Numbered from the stretch's first letter, positions 8,400 to 17,546 are shown. The stretch is 64,000 nucleotides of DNA from Methanomassiliicoccales archaeon UBA280 (GCA_002499085.1 DAKD01000005.1:13771-77770); one strand, 5' to 3'. Made by a program: numbers and translations. The notes: a model not told the origin generated them from the sequence alone.

Positions 8400-9863
8400 A
8401 TGTCCGAACCGAATGGAAATCAGGCCAACGGTAAAAGCAGCATGGGCGTGTTCTCGCTCATCTGGATCGGCCAGCTCGTCTCGATATTGGGCACGTCCAT
8501 GGTCAGGTTTGGGCTGATGTACTGGGCCTGGCTCGAGACAGGCCAGGCGACGGCGCTCGCCCTGATGGGTTTCTTCAGCTTCGCGCCGCAGCTGATTCTC
8601 CAACCCTTCGCCGGGGCCCTGGTGGACAGGTGGAACCGCAAGACGACGATAATAATCGCCGACCTCATGGCCGGCATGGGCACGATAGCCATCTTCATCC
8701 TTTACTCGGCCGGGGCGCTGGAGATATGGCATCTGTATGCCATCAGCGCGATAGTCGGCGCCTTTGCTTCCTTCCACTTCCCGGCGTTCTCGGCAGCCGT
8801 GACAATGATAGTGGAGAAGAAGCACTATGGACGGGCCGCCTCGATGCTGGGCCTGGCCGGGTCCGTGTCCGAGATATTTGCGGCGCCGATCGCGGCTGTT
8901 CTGTTGGTATGGGTGGATCTCTCCGGAATCCTCGTCATCGACATGTTCACCTTCACATTCGCGGTCATTGTCCTGATTGTCGCGCGCATACCCCAGCCCG
9001 AGAAAGCCCGGGACCTCGGGAAAGGCCTCAGGGGCCTGTGGCGGGACTCCATGTACGGATTCAGGTACATCTTTAAAAGAAAGCCCCTCCTCGGCCTCCA
9101 GCTCACATATTTCGGTTCGAACTTCTTCGGCAACATAGCCTTCATACTGATGGCGCCCATGGTGCTGGCAATCACGTCCAGCGACAAGGTCGCGCTCGCG
9201 ACCGTAATGATGGGCGCGGGCATCGGCGGCCTCGTGGGCGGGATAATCATGTCCGCCTGGGGCGGCTCGAAGACCTGGAAGATCGGCGTCATTATGGGCG
9301 GCATCCTGATAGAGGGATTCGTCATGATATCGTTCGGGCTCGTGCTGGGCGTGCCCCTATGGACGGTGATAGCGTTCATCCTCGCCTTCTCGGGGCCGTT
9401 CGTGTGGGGCTCCAGCCAGGCAATCTGGCAATCCAAGGTCGAGCCCAACAAGCAGGGCAGGGTGTTCGGGGCCAGGGGATTCATCGCCATGTCCGCCGGG
9501 GCCGTGGGCATGGTCATGGCCGGTCCGCTGGCCGACAATGTGTTCGAGCCGGGCATGTTGTCCGAAACAGGATTCCTGGCGACGACCTTTGGCTGGCTTC
9601 TGGGAAGCGACATAGGCTCGGGCATGAGGCTGATAATGATTCTCTGCGGCATCGGCACGCTCGCCACGGCAATCGCGGCCCTGTTCATCCCCACGGTGCG
9701 GAACCTCGAGAAGATAGTCCCGGACGCGGACTCGCCCCGGGTCAAGCTGGCAGATTACAGGGAACGGCTGTGGAAGGCGCACAGGACGGGCAGGCTGACA
9801 GAGTCGGAGTGCGCGGACCTTTACATGAAACGGAAGAAGGCGCTCGCCAACCAACCGAAATGA
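8400..9863 (+). CDS. Major facilitator superfamily efflux transporter
   Basis: The 487-residue protein has about twelve hydrophobic segments. Its motif A-like loop is FAGALVDRWNRKTTIIIAD between segments 2 and 3, and it has a long central loop near residues 205-230. Together with the opening GVFSLIWIGQLVSILGTSMV this resembles the DHA3-type drug efflux branch. The substrate cannot be told. ATG 8400 is preferred over two upstream in-frame ATGs because the TATA box tttatatact (8361-8370) predicts a start of transcription near 8392. The C-terminal 35 residues are charged and cytoplasmic. Confidence 0.9.
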   Translation: MSEPNGNQANGKSSMGVFSLIWIGQLVSILGTSMVRFGLMYWAWLETGQATALALMGFFSFAPQLILQPFAGALVDRWNRKTTIIIADLMAGMGTIAIFILYSAGALEIWHLYAISAIVGAFASFHFPAFSAAVTMIVEKKHYGRAASMLGLAGSVSEIFAAPIAAVLLVWVDLSGILVIDMFTFTFAVIVLIVARIPQPEKARDLGKGLRGLWRDSMYGFRYIFKRKPLLGLQLTYFGSNFFGNIAFILMAPMVLAITSSDKVALATVMMGAGIGGLVGGIIMSAWGGSKTWKIGVIMGGILIEGFVMISFGLVLGVPLWTVIAFILAFSGPFVWGSSQAIWQSKVEPNKQGRVFGARGFIAMSAGAVGMVMAGPLADNVFEPGMLSETGFLATTFGWLLGSDIGSGMRLIMILCGIGTLATAIAALFIPTVRNLEKIVPDADSPRVKLADYRERLWKAHRTGRLTESECADLYMKRKKALANQPK

Positions 9864-9900
9864 TTTAATCGCATCCCGCTGATACTGCCGCAGTGAGAAC

Positions 9901-10383
9901 TTGGAGCTCAAGGTTGTAAAGGTCAAGAACCCGGACGGACTGAACATCATCATAGGCCAGTCGCATTTCATAAAGACGGCCGAGGACATATACGAGGCCA
10001 TGGTGAACTCTGTCCCGGGAATCAAATTCGGAATCGCGTTCTGCGAGGCGTCGGTGCACCAGCTCATCAGGGTGGAGGGCACGGACGGAAAGCTGAAGAA
10101 GCTGGCCGCGGACAACGCAAAGGCCATTGCGGCCGGTCACACGTTCTTCGTCGTCATGAAGGATGCCTACCCCATCAATGTGCTGGGCGCCATCAGGAAC
10201 GTGCCCGAGGTCTGCAATATCTTCTGCGCCACTGCCAATCCGGTGGAGGTCATAATCGCCGAAACCGAATCCGGACGAGGAATCATGGGTGTGGTTGACG
10301 GCAAGGTGCCGAAAGGGGTCGAGGGTCCGAAGGACGTCAAGGACCGCAAGGAACTTCTCAGAAAATTCGGGTACAAGCTGTGA
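9901..10383 (+). CDS. Adenosine-specific kinase (DUF355 family)
   Basis: The 160-residue protein matches the conserved family throughout: NIIIGQSHFIKTAEDIYEAM, GIKFGIAFCEAS, then HTFFVVMKDAYPINVLGAI and CNIFCATANPVEVI. The length is normal. Structural work on archaeal relatives found binding of adenosine and AMP and kinase activity, but the cellular role is unclear. The start codon is TTG 9901; a ttaatc box at 9865-9870 lies about 33 bases upstream. It is 37 bases downstream of the MFS gene but appears to have its own promoter. Confidence 0.9.
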   Translation: MELKVVKVKNPDGLNIIIGQSHFIKTAEDIYEAMVNSVPGIKFGIAFCEASVHQLIRVEGTDGKLKKLAADNAKAIAAGHTFFVVMKDAYPINVLGAIRNVPEVCNIFCATANPVEVIIAETESGRGIMGVVDGKVPKGVEGPKDVKDRKELLRKFGYKL

Positions 10384-10515
10384 TCCGGCAGCCGAGAAAA
10401 AGCCAGCCTGGCTTATCTTCTCTGCGTGGCACAGTTTCAGTCTGCGGGTCTGGGGACTGAAGGCCCGTGGGCGGTTCGCACATCCGTGGGTTTCATGTCC
10501 CGCAGGAACGGGAAA

Positions 10516-11883
10516 TCACTTTTTCCCCAGACCACCGAGTTTCTCCGCCGTCTTCCTCGCGCCGGCCTCGGAGCTTATGCTCCTGTAAATGGCGTTGGCC
10601 ATCTCATAGTCCGCTGTCGCCCTCTCTGTGTCGCCGCTGGCTGCAAGTATATCGCCCCTGCACTCCAGGGCGTCGGCCAGCCTCCTCGGCTCTCCTATTC
10701 TCTCTCTCAGCCCGATGCTCCTGTTGATGCTTGCCAGCGCCTCACCGTATCTTTCGGTTTGCAGGCCGATGATAGCATCCAGCATCTCGACGCCTGACAT
10801 GCCCCTCTCATTCAGACGCTCCCTGCCGAAAATGGATTTCGAGAGCTCGGAATATTTCCTGGCCCTGTCATACTCGCCCAACAGGGCATAGACCTCCCCG
10901 GCGTTGAAGAGTATCCAACCCTCCATCGAGGTGAAATGTATGTCCCTGGCTGTGGCAAGGCCCTCCTCGTACTTCCCTGCGGCCTCTGTCAGATATTTCT
11001 GCCTCCCCTCCGGTTTGAGCAGCGCCATCCTGTGGTTGACGACCCCGAGGCTGTTCAGTATGCCTGTCATCATCTTCTTGTTCTTGTACGTGCCTTCCAG
11101 GCCGGAGATGATGGCAAGGGCTCTCTCATAATGCTGGATTGCCCTGGTCTTGTCCTCAAGCAGCTCGCCGTACAGAACGCCGAAGCCGTGCATTATCCGG
11201 GCCTGCAGCTCCATGTTCTTCCTTACCTCGGATGGGTCAGTGATATCCTTTCCGTGCTTGCGCAGAAGGGCCGTGACACCGGCATTCGCCTTCTCGAACC
11301 TCCTCTCGGCTTCCTGATAATCGCCGCATCTCCACAGGTAAATGCCCCACGTGGCATCCATTCTGGCGAACAGCCTGGGCTTTGCCGAGCCCGTGACCTT
11401 CTTCACGAGCGACTCCGCAGTGATCAGGATGGACTGGGTCTTCTTCCAGTTCTGCGATTCGTGGTATTTCTCCGCAAAATCCAGGAGCACGTCGGCATAT
11501 CTCTTGCACAGCATCGGGTCCAGTGTTTCGCGGTCCTCCTTGTGGGCCGTGTAAAGCGTCTTCATGGCCTTGAGCAGCTTGGGCTGTTTGGCAGCCTCCT
11601 TGAAGGCCTCGGCGATCGCCCCGCCAAGGCTGAGGTTGATGGTAGCATGTATCCGTTGGATCTCCTCGTTGGTCAAATCGGTTGGCAGATCATCTTCCTT
11701 GCCCAGGTTCAGCTGCTTCCTGATGATGAACGTGATGGCTTCCGCTTCCGGAAGATCCGACAGGAGGCTTCCCAGGCGCATTTCCTCGTCGAGAATCTCC
11801 AGCATGCCCTGTCTGGCGGCCTCATTCAATGCCCATTGGATTTCCTGCGGGTCCACATTGTCACGTTTCCTAGCTTCGAACAT
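10516..11883 (-). CDS. TPR-repeat protein
   Basis: The 455-residue soluble protein is made of helical pairs of the tetratricopeptide type. Clear units include ATWGIYLWRCGDYQEAERRF, LYGELLEDKTRAIQHYERAL, ILFNAGEVYALLGEYDRARK and ECRGDILAASGDTERATADY. No signal peptide or membrane segment is seen. TPR proteins are scaffolds for protein-protein contacts, and nothing here shows the partner. The N-terminal 110 residues are helical but not obviously TPR (EARKRDNVDPQEIQWALNEA). The gene stands alone, convergent with the adenosine-specific kinase gene. Confidence 0.85.
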   Translation of the reverse strand: MFEARKRDNVDPQEIQWALNEAARQGMLEILDEEMRLGSLLSDLPEAEAITFIIRKQLNLGKEDDLPTDLTNEEIQRIHATINLSLGGAIAEAFKEAAKQPKLLKAMKTLYTAHKEDRETLDPMLCKRYADVLLDFAEKYHESQNWKKTQSILITAESLVKKVTGSAKPRLFARMDATWGIYLWRCGDYQEAERRFEKANAGVTALLRKHGKDITDPSEVRKNMELQARIMHGFGVLYGELLEDKTRAIQHYERALAIISGLEGTYKNKKMMTGILNSLGVVNHRMALLKPEGRQKYLTEAAGKYEEGLATARDIHFTSMEGWILFNAGEVYALLGEYDRARKYSELSKSIFGRERLNERGMSGVEMLDAIIGLQTERYGEALASINRSIGLRERIGEPRRLADALECRGDILAASGDTERATADYEMANAIYRSISSEAGARKTAEKLGGLGKK

Positions 11884-12030
11884 AACCCCGCTGTCATATA
11901 AATAGTTAGTCTGGGCGGTTTCATTGTCATGCCGAATTTTTAAAGGCAGACGGAAAATATGGTCCGTGATTAATTCACTGAAAGGGAGACGGTTCTATCC
12001 GCCTTCAAGAAACGATACAATGAAAAAGGA

Positions 12031-12246
12031 TCATGCGCTTTCCTTGGCCCTGTTCCTCATCCACAGGAGAAGGAGCTGCTCGAGGTCCCTGAGCTGCTTC
12101 CTGTTGACCTCGTCATCCTCGTCCTCGATGAGAACCTTGAGCCTGCCGATGCAATAAAGAATTACCCGAAGCTGTTCCTCGGAATCGTCTCTGGCTTCGG
12201 GTAAGGTATTGTGCCCACCACTCTTCTCCCACTCGTTGATTCTCAA
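12031..12246 (-). CDS. Small coiled-coil hypothetical protein
   Basis: A 71-residue frame begins at TTG 12246 with ggtga six bases before it and a tttaaata box near 12291-12298, so it has both a promoter and a ribosome site. The C-terminal part is a charged leucine-rich helix (RLKVLIEDEDDEVNRKQLRD) that could form a coiled coil. I recognise no family. The signals and the coding character make a real gene likely. The alternative is a chance frame in a 750-base gap. Confidence 0.55.
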   Translation of the reverse strand: MRINEWEKSGGHNTLPEARDDSEEQLRVILYCIGRLKVLIEDEDDEVNRKQLRDLEQLLLLWMRNRAKESA

Positions 12247-12339
12247 CCTAGGTCACCTTATGCAAGGCCTAGGGGTGTAACGGGACCGAGTTATTTAAAA
12301 CGACATAGGCATGCATGGACACGTCTGTACATGGCTCTA

Positions 12340-12716
12340 CAGAAACTTTACTGCCACACAAAGCTGAACGCCAGGCCTTTAGAGGCCTGGATGAAAGCGC
12401 AGGGCAGTAAACGTGAAATGCCGTTGCATGCCGTCCGAATATATGCATCGAAAATCGAAGCAATCCTGCTTCGATAATCAGGCATGCTCCATTTTGAGAT
12501 TTCAAAATGGGTTTGCCGAATCTTTGATTCAGCATATAACTGCCCTATGGTAAACTTCCAGCCCCGAGTCATATGACTGCGGCTCATGGTATGAACGCCA
12601 GCCTCTTCGGGCTTCCGAAGGAAGGTCGAATTGTATTCATATTATTAGTATGGATAGGGCGAATATCACAAATTGAAATGAATTCGCCACTAACTTCAGG
12701 GGCTGGTAGTTTACTA
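12340..12716. repeat. R2 repeat, copy 1 (hairpin cluster)
   Basis: The stretch between the small gene and the antiporter holds nested inverted repeats. These are tttactgcc/gggcagtaaa (about 12349-12406), the atcgaagcaat-cctg-cttcgat hairpin at 12454-12475, and gtaaacttccagcccc (12550-12565) paired with ggggctggtagtttac (12699-12714). The same order, hairpin then gtaaacttccagccc...gggctggtagtttac, recurs at 47838-47935. No gene is visible in it. Confidence 0.75.
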
Positions 12717-12731
12717 CGGGCTGCCAGCGGT

Positions 12732-13928
12732 TCAACCGCCGGCCGCGCCTTCCGCACTGAGCTGGTTTTTGTTTCTCTGGCGGTAACCGAACTTGAGCAG
12801 GTACGGCGTCGTGAATGTCGTTATCAGCACGGCAATGGCTATAGCTGAGTAGAGGCTTTGCTCAATCGCTTCAAGGCTCAGTCCGACCTGCATCACGATG
12901 AAGGCGAACTCCCCTATTTGGGCCATTCCCAGTCCGACTATGAGGGCCGTGTTTCTGTCGTAGCCGAAAAGCTTAGTCCCGATGCCCACGCCCAGTATTT
13001 TTCCGGCAATCATTCCTACCGTTATCAGTGTGGCCGGGATGAGGAAGGTCCCGAATTCCCGAACGTTTATCATGGCGCCCACAGATACGAAGAATATGGC
13101 CCCGAATATTTCTCTCGGGTACACGGCAACCGCGCAAACATTTTTCACACATTTCGCGGAAGCCACTATGACTCCCATCATGAAGGCGCCTATTGCAAAT
13201 GAAAAGCCGAGGCTGTCGCCCACATACGCCATTCCGAATGCAAGCCCTACAGATGTTATCATGAGTATCTCCGGCCGCTTTATCGAAGCCAACCAGTCAA
13301 TCAATCTTGGAATTGTAAAAATACCTATTAGAAGGGTCCCCCCGATGAAAAGGGCAATCTTGCCTATTTCCAAGGAAACCGACATAAGGGTGACAGAGCC
13401 AATGGTGACGGATGACTGGAGGATTGCAAGCAGTATTATCACAGCGAGGTCTTCCACAATCAATATGCCGAGCATGATGGACGCAGTCTTGTCATGTATC
13501 TTCCCCATATCCGAAAGGACCTTTATGATTATCGCGGTGCTGCTGCTTGCCAGCGCGGTCCCGAGGAATGCGGACTCGAGGAAGGTAAGGCCCAGCCCCC
13601 AACCGATGACGTAGCTGACTATGAACATGGCCCCAATCTCAATCAGAGCAACTCCGATTATCACTGGTCCGATGCTCCTGAGCTTCTTTATCGGGAACTC
13701 CAGGCCGAGCCCGAACAGCAGGAGTATCACGCCGAGATTGGCGAGGGCATGCAGAAGGTCGAGCCTTGAAACAAGGCTGAAAGGGGGCGTGAAAGGGCCG
13801 ATGAGTATCCCGGCCATTATGAATCCGAGGACCAGCGGCTGCTTCAACCTGTCAAAGATGAATGCAACGACCCCCGCGGCCACAAGAATTATGGCCAGGT
13901 CTGAAACGATTTCTGTTTCTATCGCCAT
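12732..13928 (-). CDS. Cation:proton antiporter, CPA2/Kef family
   Basis: The 398-residue integral membrane protein has about twelve or thirteen hydrophobic segments. Family signatures are RLKQPLVLGFIMAGILIGPF, LLLFGLGLEFPIKKLRSIGP, GTALASSSTAIIIKVLSDM and FAIGAFMMGVIVA. There is no C-terminal RCK (TrkA-N) domain, so it is the transport domain only. Such proteins exchange Na+ or K+ for H+. The start is ATG 13928 (MAIETEIVSDLAI). The same frame extends upstream to 14201, but that part lies inside the aminotransferase gene and looks unlike protein. It may be the last gene of the sugar operon (55-base gap). Confidence 0.92.
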   Translation of the reverse strand: MAIETEIVSDLAIILVAAGVVAFIFDRLKQPLVLGFIMAGILIGPFTPPFSLVSRLDLLHALANLGVILLLFGLGLEFPIKKLRSIGPVIIGVALIEIGAMFIVSYVIGWGLGLTFLESAFLGTALASSSTAIIIKVLSDMGKIHDKTASIMLGILIVEDLAVIILLAILQSSVTIGSVTLMSVSLEIGKIALFIGGTLLIGIFTIPRLIDWLASIKRPEILMITSVGLAFGMAYVGDSLGFSFAIGAFMMGVIVASAKCVKNVCAVAVYPREIFGAIFFVSVGAMINVREFGTFLIPATLITVGMIAGKILGVGIGTKLFGYDRNTALIVGLGMAQIGEFAFIVMQVGLSLEAIEQSLYSAIAIAVLITTFTTPYLLKFGYRQRNKNQLSAEGAAGG

Positions 13929-13983
13929 CTGGTTGGGGATAGTGGCATGTGTAATTAATGTTTCGCGGCGGTGCTGAATCCTT

Positions 13984-15057
13984 TCAGGCCATCGCCTCTG
14001 CAACAGACTTGGCCACGGTTTCCAGGTCCGCCTTGCTGAGCGCCGGATGCACTGGTAGCGCCAGGACCTCCTTGCAGGCCTTCTCGGTTTTGGGAAGCTT
14101 CCTGGTGCGGTATTTGGCCAGCGGCCCCAGTTCATGCAGGCCCTGCGGGTAATACACACCGGTTCCGACTCCCATGTCTGCGAGCTTCTTCTGGACGGCA
14201 TCCCGGCCCTTCACCCGGATGGTGTACTGGTGGTAAACGTGTTTGTAGCCCTTCGGAACGTACGGCACACCGATGCCGGCCTTACCCAGTTCCCTGTCCA
14301 GGTATGCGGCGTTCTTGATGCGGGTCTCGGTCCAGCCGGGCAGCTTTTTTAGCTGCTCAATGCCTATGGCTCCGCCGATGTCGGTCATGCGGTAATTGTA
14401 GCCGATCATCACGCAGTTGTATCTCGAGACCTGTCCCTGGTTTCGGATGAGCCTGCACAGCTCTGCGGTTTTATCGTCCATGGTCGTGACCGCGCCGCCC
14501 TCCCCGGTCGTGATGTTCTTGGTCGGGTAGAAGCTGAAAGCTGATGATATGCCGAAAGTCCCCACGCCCTTCCCGCCGACCCGGGCGCCGTGGGACTGGC
14601 ACGCGTCCTCGACCATGGCTATGTTATTCTCGCCGCAAATCTTCTGAAGCTCCTTGACGTCCGAGGAAAGCCCGAACAGGTGGACCGGCATGATGGCCCT
14701 CGTCTTCTTGGTTATCAGTTTCCTGGCATCGTCAGGGTCGATGTTGAACGTCTTCGGGTCTATGTCAGCGAACACGGGCTTCGCGCCGCAGTGGACAATG
14801 CTCGTGCTGCTGGCCAGGAAGCTGAACGCCGTGGTTATCACCTCGTCGCCGGGCATCACCCCGGCTGCGAGCAGCGCCACATGGAGCGCCTGCGTGCCGT
14901 TGCCCACCGCGATCGTGTGCTTGGCGCCGATGAACTTGCCGAATCCTTCCTCGAACTCCGCGACCTTCTTCCCCTGGGCCAGCATTCCGGATTTTATGAC
15001 CTCGGAAACAGCCCTTGCCTCGTCATCCCCCAGAAGGGGCTTCGCCGCCGGTATCAT
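13984..15057 (-). CDS. DegT/DnrJ/EryC1/StrS sugar aminotransferase (WbpE-like)
   Basis: The 357-residue PLP enzyme has the family landmarks: IGAKHTIAVGNGTQALHVAL, MVEDACQSHGARVGGKGVG, and the PLP lysine K180 in SFYPTKNITTGEGGA, followed by RNQGQVSRYNCVMIGYNYRM. These enzymes transfer an amino group from glutamate to a keto-sugar nucleotide. With the acetyltransferase and the dehydrogenase just upstream it matches the WbpB-WbpD-WbpE set, which makes UDP-2,3-diacetamido sugars. In this reading the enzyme aminates the 3-keto intermediate. It follows the acetyltransferase with a one-base gap, so it is co-transcribed. Confidence 0.93.
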   Translation of the reverse strand: MIPAAKPLLGDDEARAVSEVIKSGMLAQGKKVAEFEEGFGKFIGAKHTIAVGNGTQALHVALLAAGVMPGDEVITTAFSFLASSTSIVHCGAKPVFADIDPKTFNIDPDDARKLITKKTRAIMPVHLFGLSSDVKELQKICGENNIAMVEDACQSHGARVGGKGVGTFGISSAFSFYPTKNITTGEGGAVTTMDDKTAELCRLIRNQGQVSRYNCVMIGYNYRMTDIGGAIGIEQLKKLPGWTETRIKNAAYLDRELGKAGIGVPYVPKGYKHVYHQYTIRVKGRDAVQKKLADMGVGTGVYYPQGLHELGPLAKYRTRKLPKTEKACKEVLALPVHPALSKADLETVAKSVAEAMA

Positions 15058-15058
15058 G

Positions 15059-15679
15059 CTACTTCCTCCTGTGCTCTTCGGGAACCATGCCCACCTTGCG
15101 TGCCGGCACCCCGGCCACCATCGTGTACGGCTCGACGTCCTTCGTTACCACGGCTCCGGCGCCCACGAGGGCGTCCCTGCCGATCCTCACGCCCGGCAGG
15201 ATGGTTGAATTGGCGCCGATCCTGACGTTCCTCTCGATGTGGGCCCCGAGCAGCTTCACGTCGCCCCTGCCCATGTACTTGTCGTTGGTGAAGCAGACCC
15301 TCGGCCCGACGAAAACGTCGTCCTCGATGACTGTGTTGGTCGGAATGTAAACCGCGCTCTGGATGGACACCCTCTCGCCTATGGTGCAGTTGTCCTCGAT
15401 GATGGTCAGAGTTCCGACCATGCTCCTGTTCCCTATGGTCGTGTCCTCGCGTATCAGGGCGTTGTGGCCTGTTTGAACGTTGTCTCCGAGCGTCGCCTGG
15501 CTGTAAATAATTGTGCCGTCGCGGATGACGCAGTCATTGCCTATGACAGCGCCCTTGACGTCGTTCAGCCTGTTCTCCATGAGCAGTGCCTTCTCGCTCT
15601 TTCCGGGATGCCCCACGACCACGCTGTGTCCCAGGAACGTTCCCTTGCCTATCTTCGATTTCCCGTATATCTGCGGCAT
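15059..15679 (-). CDS. Left-handed beta-helix N-acetyltransferase (WbpD-like)
   Basis: The 206-residue protein consists of hexapeptide repeats of the [LIV]-G-x4 type (GKGTFLG, IGNDCVIRDGTIIYS, IGNRSMVGTLTIIEDNC), ending in GAGAVVTKDVEPYTMVAGVP, the usual C-terminal coil of sugar acyltransferases. In the WbpB/D/E pathway it would acetylate the 3-amino group of the nucleotide sugar. The internal ENRLNDVKGAVIGNDCV loop is normal for the family. It sits between the dehydrogenase (4-base gap) and the aminotransferase (1-base gap). Confidence 0.9.
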   Translation of the reverse strand: MPQIYGKSKIGKGTFLGHSVVVGHPGKSEKALLMENRLNDVKGAVIGNDCVIRDGTIIYSQATLGDNVQTGHNALIREDTTIGNRSMVGTLTIIEDNCTIGERVSIQSAVYIPTNTVIEDDVFVGPRVCFTNDKYMGRGDVKLLGAHIERNVRIGANSTILPGVRIGRDALVGAGAVVTKDVEPYTMVAGVPARKVGMVPEEHRRK

Positions 15680-15683
15680 TCAA

Positions 15684-16676
15684 TCACCCCAATTTCACTC
15701 TTTTACCTTCGTTGATGGATTTCAGGGCGGCCTGGCATACTTTCAGGGTCTCGGTGCCGTCCCTTCCGTTGATCAGGGGCTGCCTGCTGTTCTGTATCGA
15801 GTCCAGGAAATCCTCCTGCTCGTTCCTCAGCGGCTCCTGCTTCTTCAGGCTCACATGCCTGATGTCGAACTCTATCGGAAGTCTGTAAAGGTCGGAATGG
15901 TCGATCGCCCCCGAGACCTGGGAGGAAGAAACGTCGGCTGTCTGCTTCATGTAGTCCAGCTCGACATAGTTCTTGAGGCAGGTTATGGAAAGCCTGCGCA
16001 CCTTCATCGGCGTGAGCCAGTTCACCTCGACGAACCCCATGATGTCATTCTCGAATTCCATCAGTATGTTTGCATGGTCCTCGAACTGCTTGTTCTGCCT
16101 CTTGCCGCCGAGCGCGTAAACGCTTCTCACGGGGCTCTGGGCCAGGTACCGTATCACATCTATGTCGTGAATGCCCAGGTCCATGAGCACTCCCACGTCC
16201 CGTATCCTTCCCGGGAGGGTGCTGACCCTCCTTGCGGCTATCGAGACCACGTCCCCGAACCTGCCCTTCAGGATGGAATCCCTGGCGAACTTCACAACCG
16301 GATTGTGCCGTTCTATCTGTCCGACGGCCAGTACAAGCCCCTCCCTCTCGGCGGCGGCAACCAGCTTCTCTGCCTCCCCGATGCTGAAGCAGATGGGTTT
16401 CTCCACCAGCACATGCTTGCCCGCCCTGATGGCATCCATGGAGATCTTGAAATGCGTGTTTGTGGGCGTGGCCACGGTGACCGCGTCTATGTCCGACTTC
16501 AGCATCTTCCTGTAATCCGGATGATAGTCCACGCCGAACCTTTCCGCGAGCGGCTTGGCCACGGACGCCTCGGAATCCGCAATGGCCGAGAGAACGCCCA
16601 TCTCCGAATACACGCGGGCATGGTTCCGGCCCATCGAGCCGACGCCTATGACACCCGCCCTGAGGCTGTGCTTCAT
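15684..16676 (-). CDS. Gfo/Idh/MocA-family nucleotide-sugar dehydrogenase (WbpB-like)
   Basis: The 330-residue oxidoreductase opens with an NAD-binding motif, AGVIGVGSMGRNHARVYSEM. It has the conserved TPTNTHFKISMDAIRAGKHV and VEKPICFSIGEAEKLVAAAE pieces of the family, with the catalytic lysine in EKP, and a C-terminal beta-sheet domain (VDWLTP-like VNWLTPMKVRRL). By context it oxidises C3 of a UDP-GlcNAc uronic acid. ATG 16676 is chosen, with ggggagg just upstream; a TTG at 16688 is the alternative. It is the first gene of the three-gene cassette. Confidence 0.92.
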   Translation of the reverse strand: MKHSLRAGVIGVGSMGRNHARVYSEMGVLSAIADSEASVAKPLAERFGVDYHPDYRKMLKSDIDAVTVATPTNTHFKISMDAIRAGKHVLVEKPICFSIGEAEKLVAAAEREGLVLAVGQIERHNPVVKFARDSILKGRFGDVVSIAARRVSTLPGRIRDVGVLMDLGIHDIDVIRYLAQSPVRSVYALGGKRQNKQFEDHANILMEFENDIMGFVEVNWLTPMKVRRLSITCLKNYVELDYMKQTADVSSSQVSGAIDHSDLYRLPIEFDIRHVSLKKQEPLRNEQEDFLDSIQNSRQPLINGRDGTETLKVCQAALKSINEGKRVKLG

Positions 16677-16755
16677 GAGCCTCCCCAAATTCCGGGTGTT
16701 AAAATAATTTTGTATGCAACGCGCAAGTCATCCTGATGCGCTGCCGTGGCAGCAA

Positions 16756-17175
16756 TCAGAATATCGGCCTCGGGTGCCCGGACATGGTCTGCAGCCGCCT
16801 CATCAACGCGGGAAGCCCCTCCACATCCTTGACGTCCTTCTTGACCAGCATCGAGACTGTGGCCCTGTACTCGGTGTCGACGCTCACGTCCAGCTGGGTC
16901 AGCCCGTCCTCGAGGGCGTGAGCCAGCTCGCCGCCTTTCTGGTCCCAGTCCGTGAATATGATGGCCGCGCTCCACTGCCCGGCAATCCTCTCGCAGGTCG
17001 CCAGCACGGAAGAGCCGTCGTTGAGCACTATTATGTTGCCGTTCACGCCCAGGCTCCTGAGCGCCATCCTGTCTTTAAGTCCTTCGACTATGACTGGCAT
17101 GAACTTCGAAGCCTCGCCGAGTTCCTTGATTGTCTCTTCAAGCGCTTCCAGCGTCTCATTCTGGTCCAATGGCAT
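16756..17175 (-). CDS. Toprim-domain protein (archaeal UPF0292 type)
   Basis: The 139-residue protein carries a Toprim fold: a glutamate in MPVIVEGLKDRMALRSLG, the strand NIIVLNDG, and the DxD-type motif in IIFTDWDQKGGELA. This resembles RNase M5 and small archaeal Toprim proteins, which may nick or hydrolyse nucleic acids with Mg2+. No substrate is known from the sequence. Its start lies inside the end of the DUF167 gene (20-base overlap), so the two are co-translated. Confidence 0.85.
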   Translation of the reverse strand: MPLDQNETLEALEETIKELGEASKFMPVIVEGLKDRMALRSLGVNGNIIVLNDGSSVLATCERIAGQWSAAIIFTDWDQKGGELAHALEDGLTQLDVSVDTEYRATVSMLVKKDVKDVEGLPALMRRLQTMSGHPRPIF

Positions 17176-17470
17176 CCCTCAGCCTTTCCTTCAGGGCGCC
17201 CATGTCAAGGCCCTTGACCAGCACCCTCTTGTGACCGGATGCCTGCCCACTACTTATTATTATCCGGCCCGGGGGCAGCTCCAGCAGCTTCGCAAGATAC
17301 CTTACCAGCTCGGCGTTTGCCTCGCCTTCCTGCGGCTTTGCCCTCAGGTCCAGTGTGATGCGCTTCCTCCATGGCTCGTACCCGCTGATCCCAAGCCTCT
17401 TGGAACCCGGGTTCACGTCAAGGTCGATGAATATTCCCTCCTTGCCCTGCCTCAGCGCGTCAGTCCACAT
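17156..17470 (-). CDS. DUF167/UPF0235 family protein
   Basis: The 104-residue protein has the conserved family order IFIDLDVNPGSKRLGISG, RITLDLRAKPQEGEANAELV, LAKLLELPPGRIIISSGQAS and HKRVLVKGLD. It is a small alpha/beta fold with no established biochemical role. ATG 17470 is chosen because catatatac on this strand (about 17488-17497) lies about 25 bases upstream, giving a leaderless mRNA. The longer frame to 17845 runs antisense through the LarC-like gene and is not real. Confidence 0.88.
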   Translation of the reverse strand: MWTDALRQGKEGIFIDLDVNPGSKRLGISGYEPWRKRITLDLRAKPQEGEANAELVRYLAKLLELPPGRIIISSGQASGHKRVLVKGLDMGALKERLRDAIGPE

Positions 17471-17483
17471 CGGCCCTTGATAT

Positions 17484-17520
17484 TTTACAGTATATATGAA
17501 CATAATCGCTGATATAATAA
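17484..17520. promoter_or_regulatory. Divergent TATA boxes for DUF167 (minus) and LarC-like (plus) genes
   Basis: The 76 bases between two divergent genes contain tatatatg (17491-17498), read on the minus strand as catatata, and gatataataa (17511-17520) on the plus strand. Each is about 25-30 bases before its start codon. The two core promoters nearly touch, so their transcription may be mutually exclusive. Confidence 0.55.
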
Positions 17521-17546
17521 AATACAGAGAAGCTATTTGCCGCGGC

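Noticed and set aside
12732..12848. R2 arm as terminator of the antiporter gene only
   Set aside because: The arms are 133 bases apart and there is no T-run, so a simple intrinsic terminator is not supported.
13929..14201. N-terminal extension of the antiporter frame
   Set aside because: It lies within the aminotransferase gene, is Arg/Trp/Ser-rich and has no family match; ATG 13928 gives the normal start.
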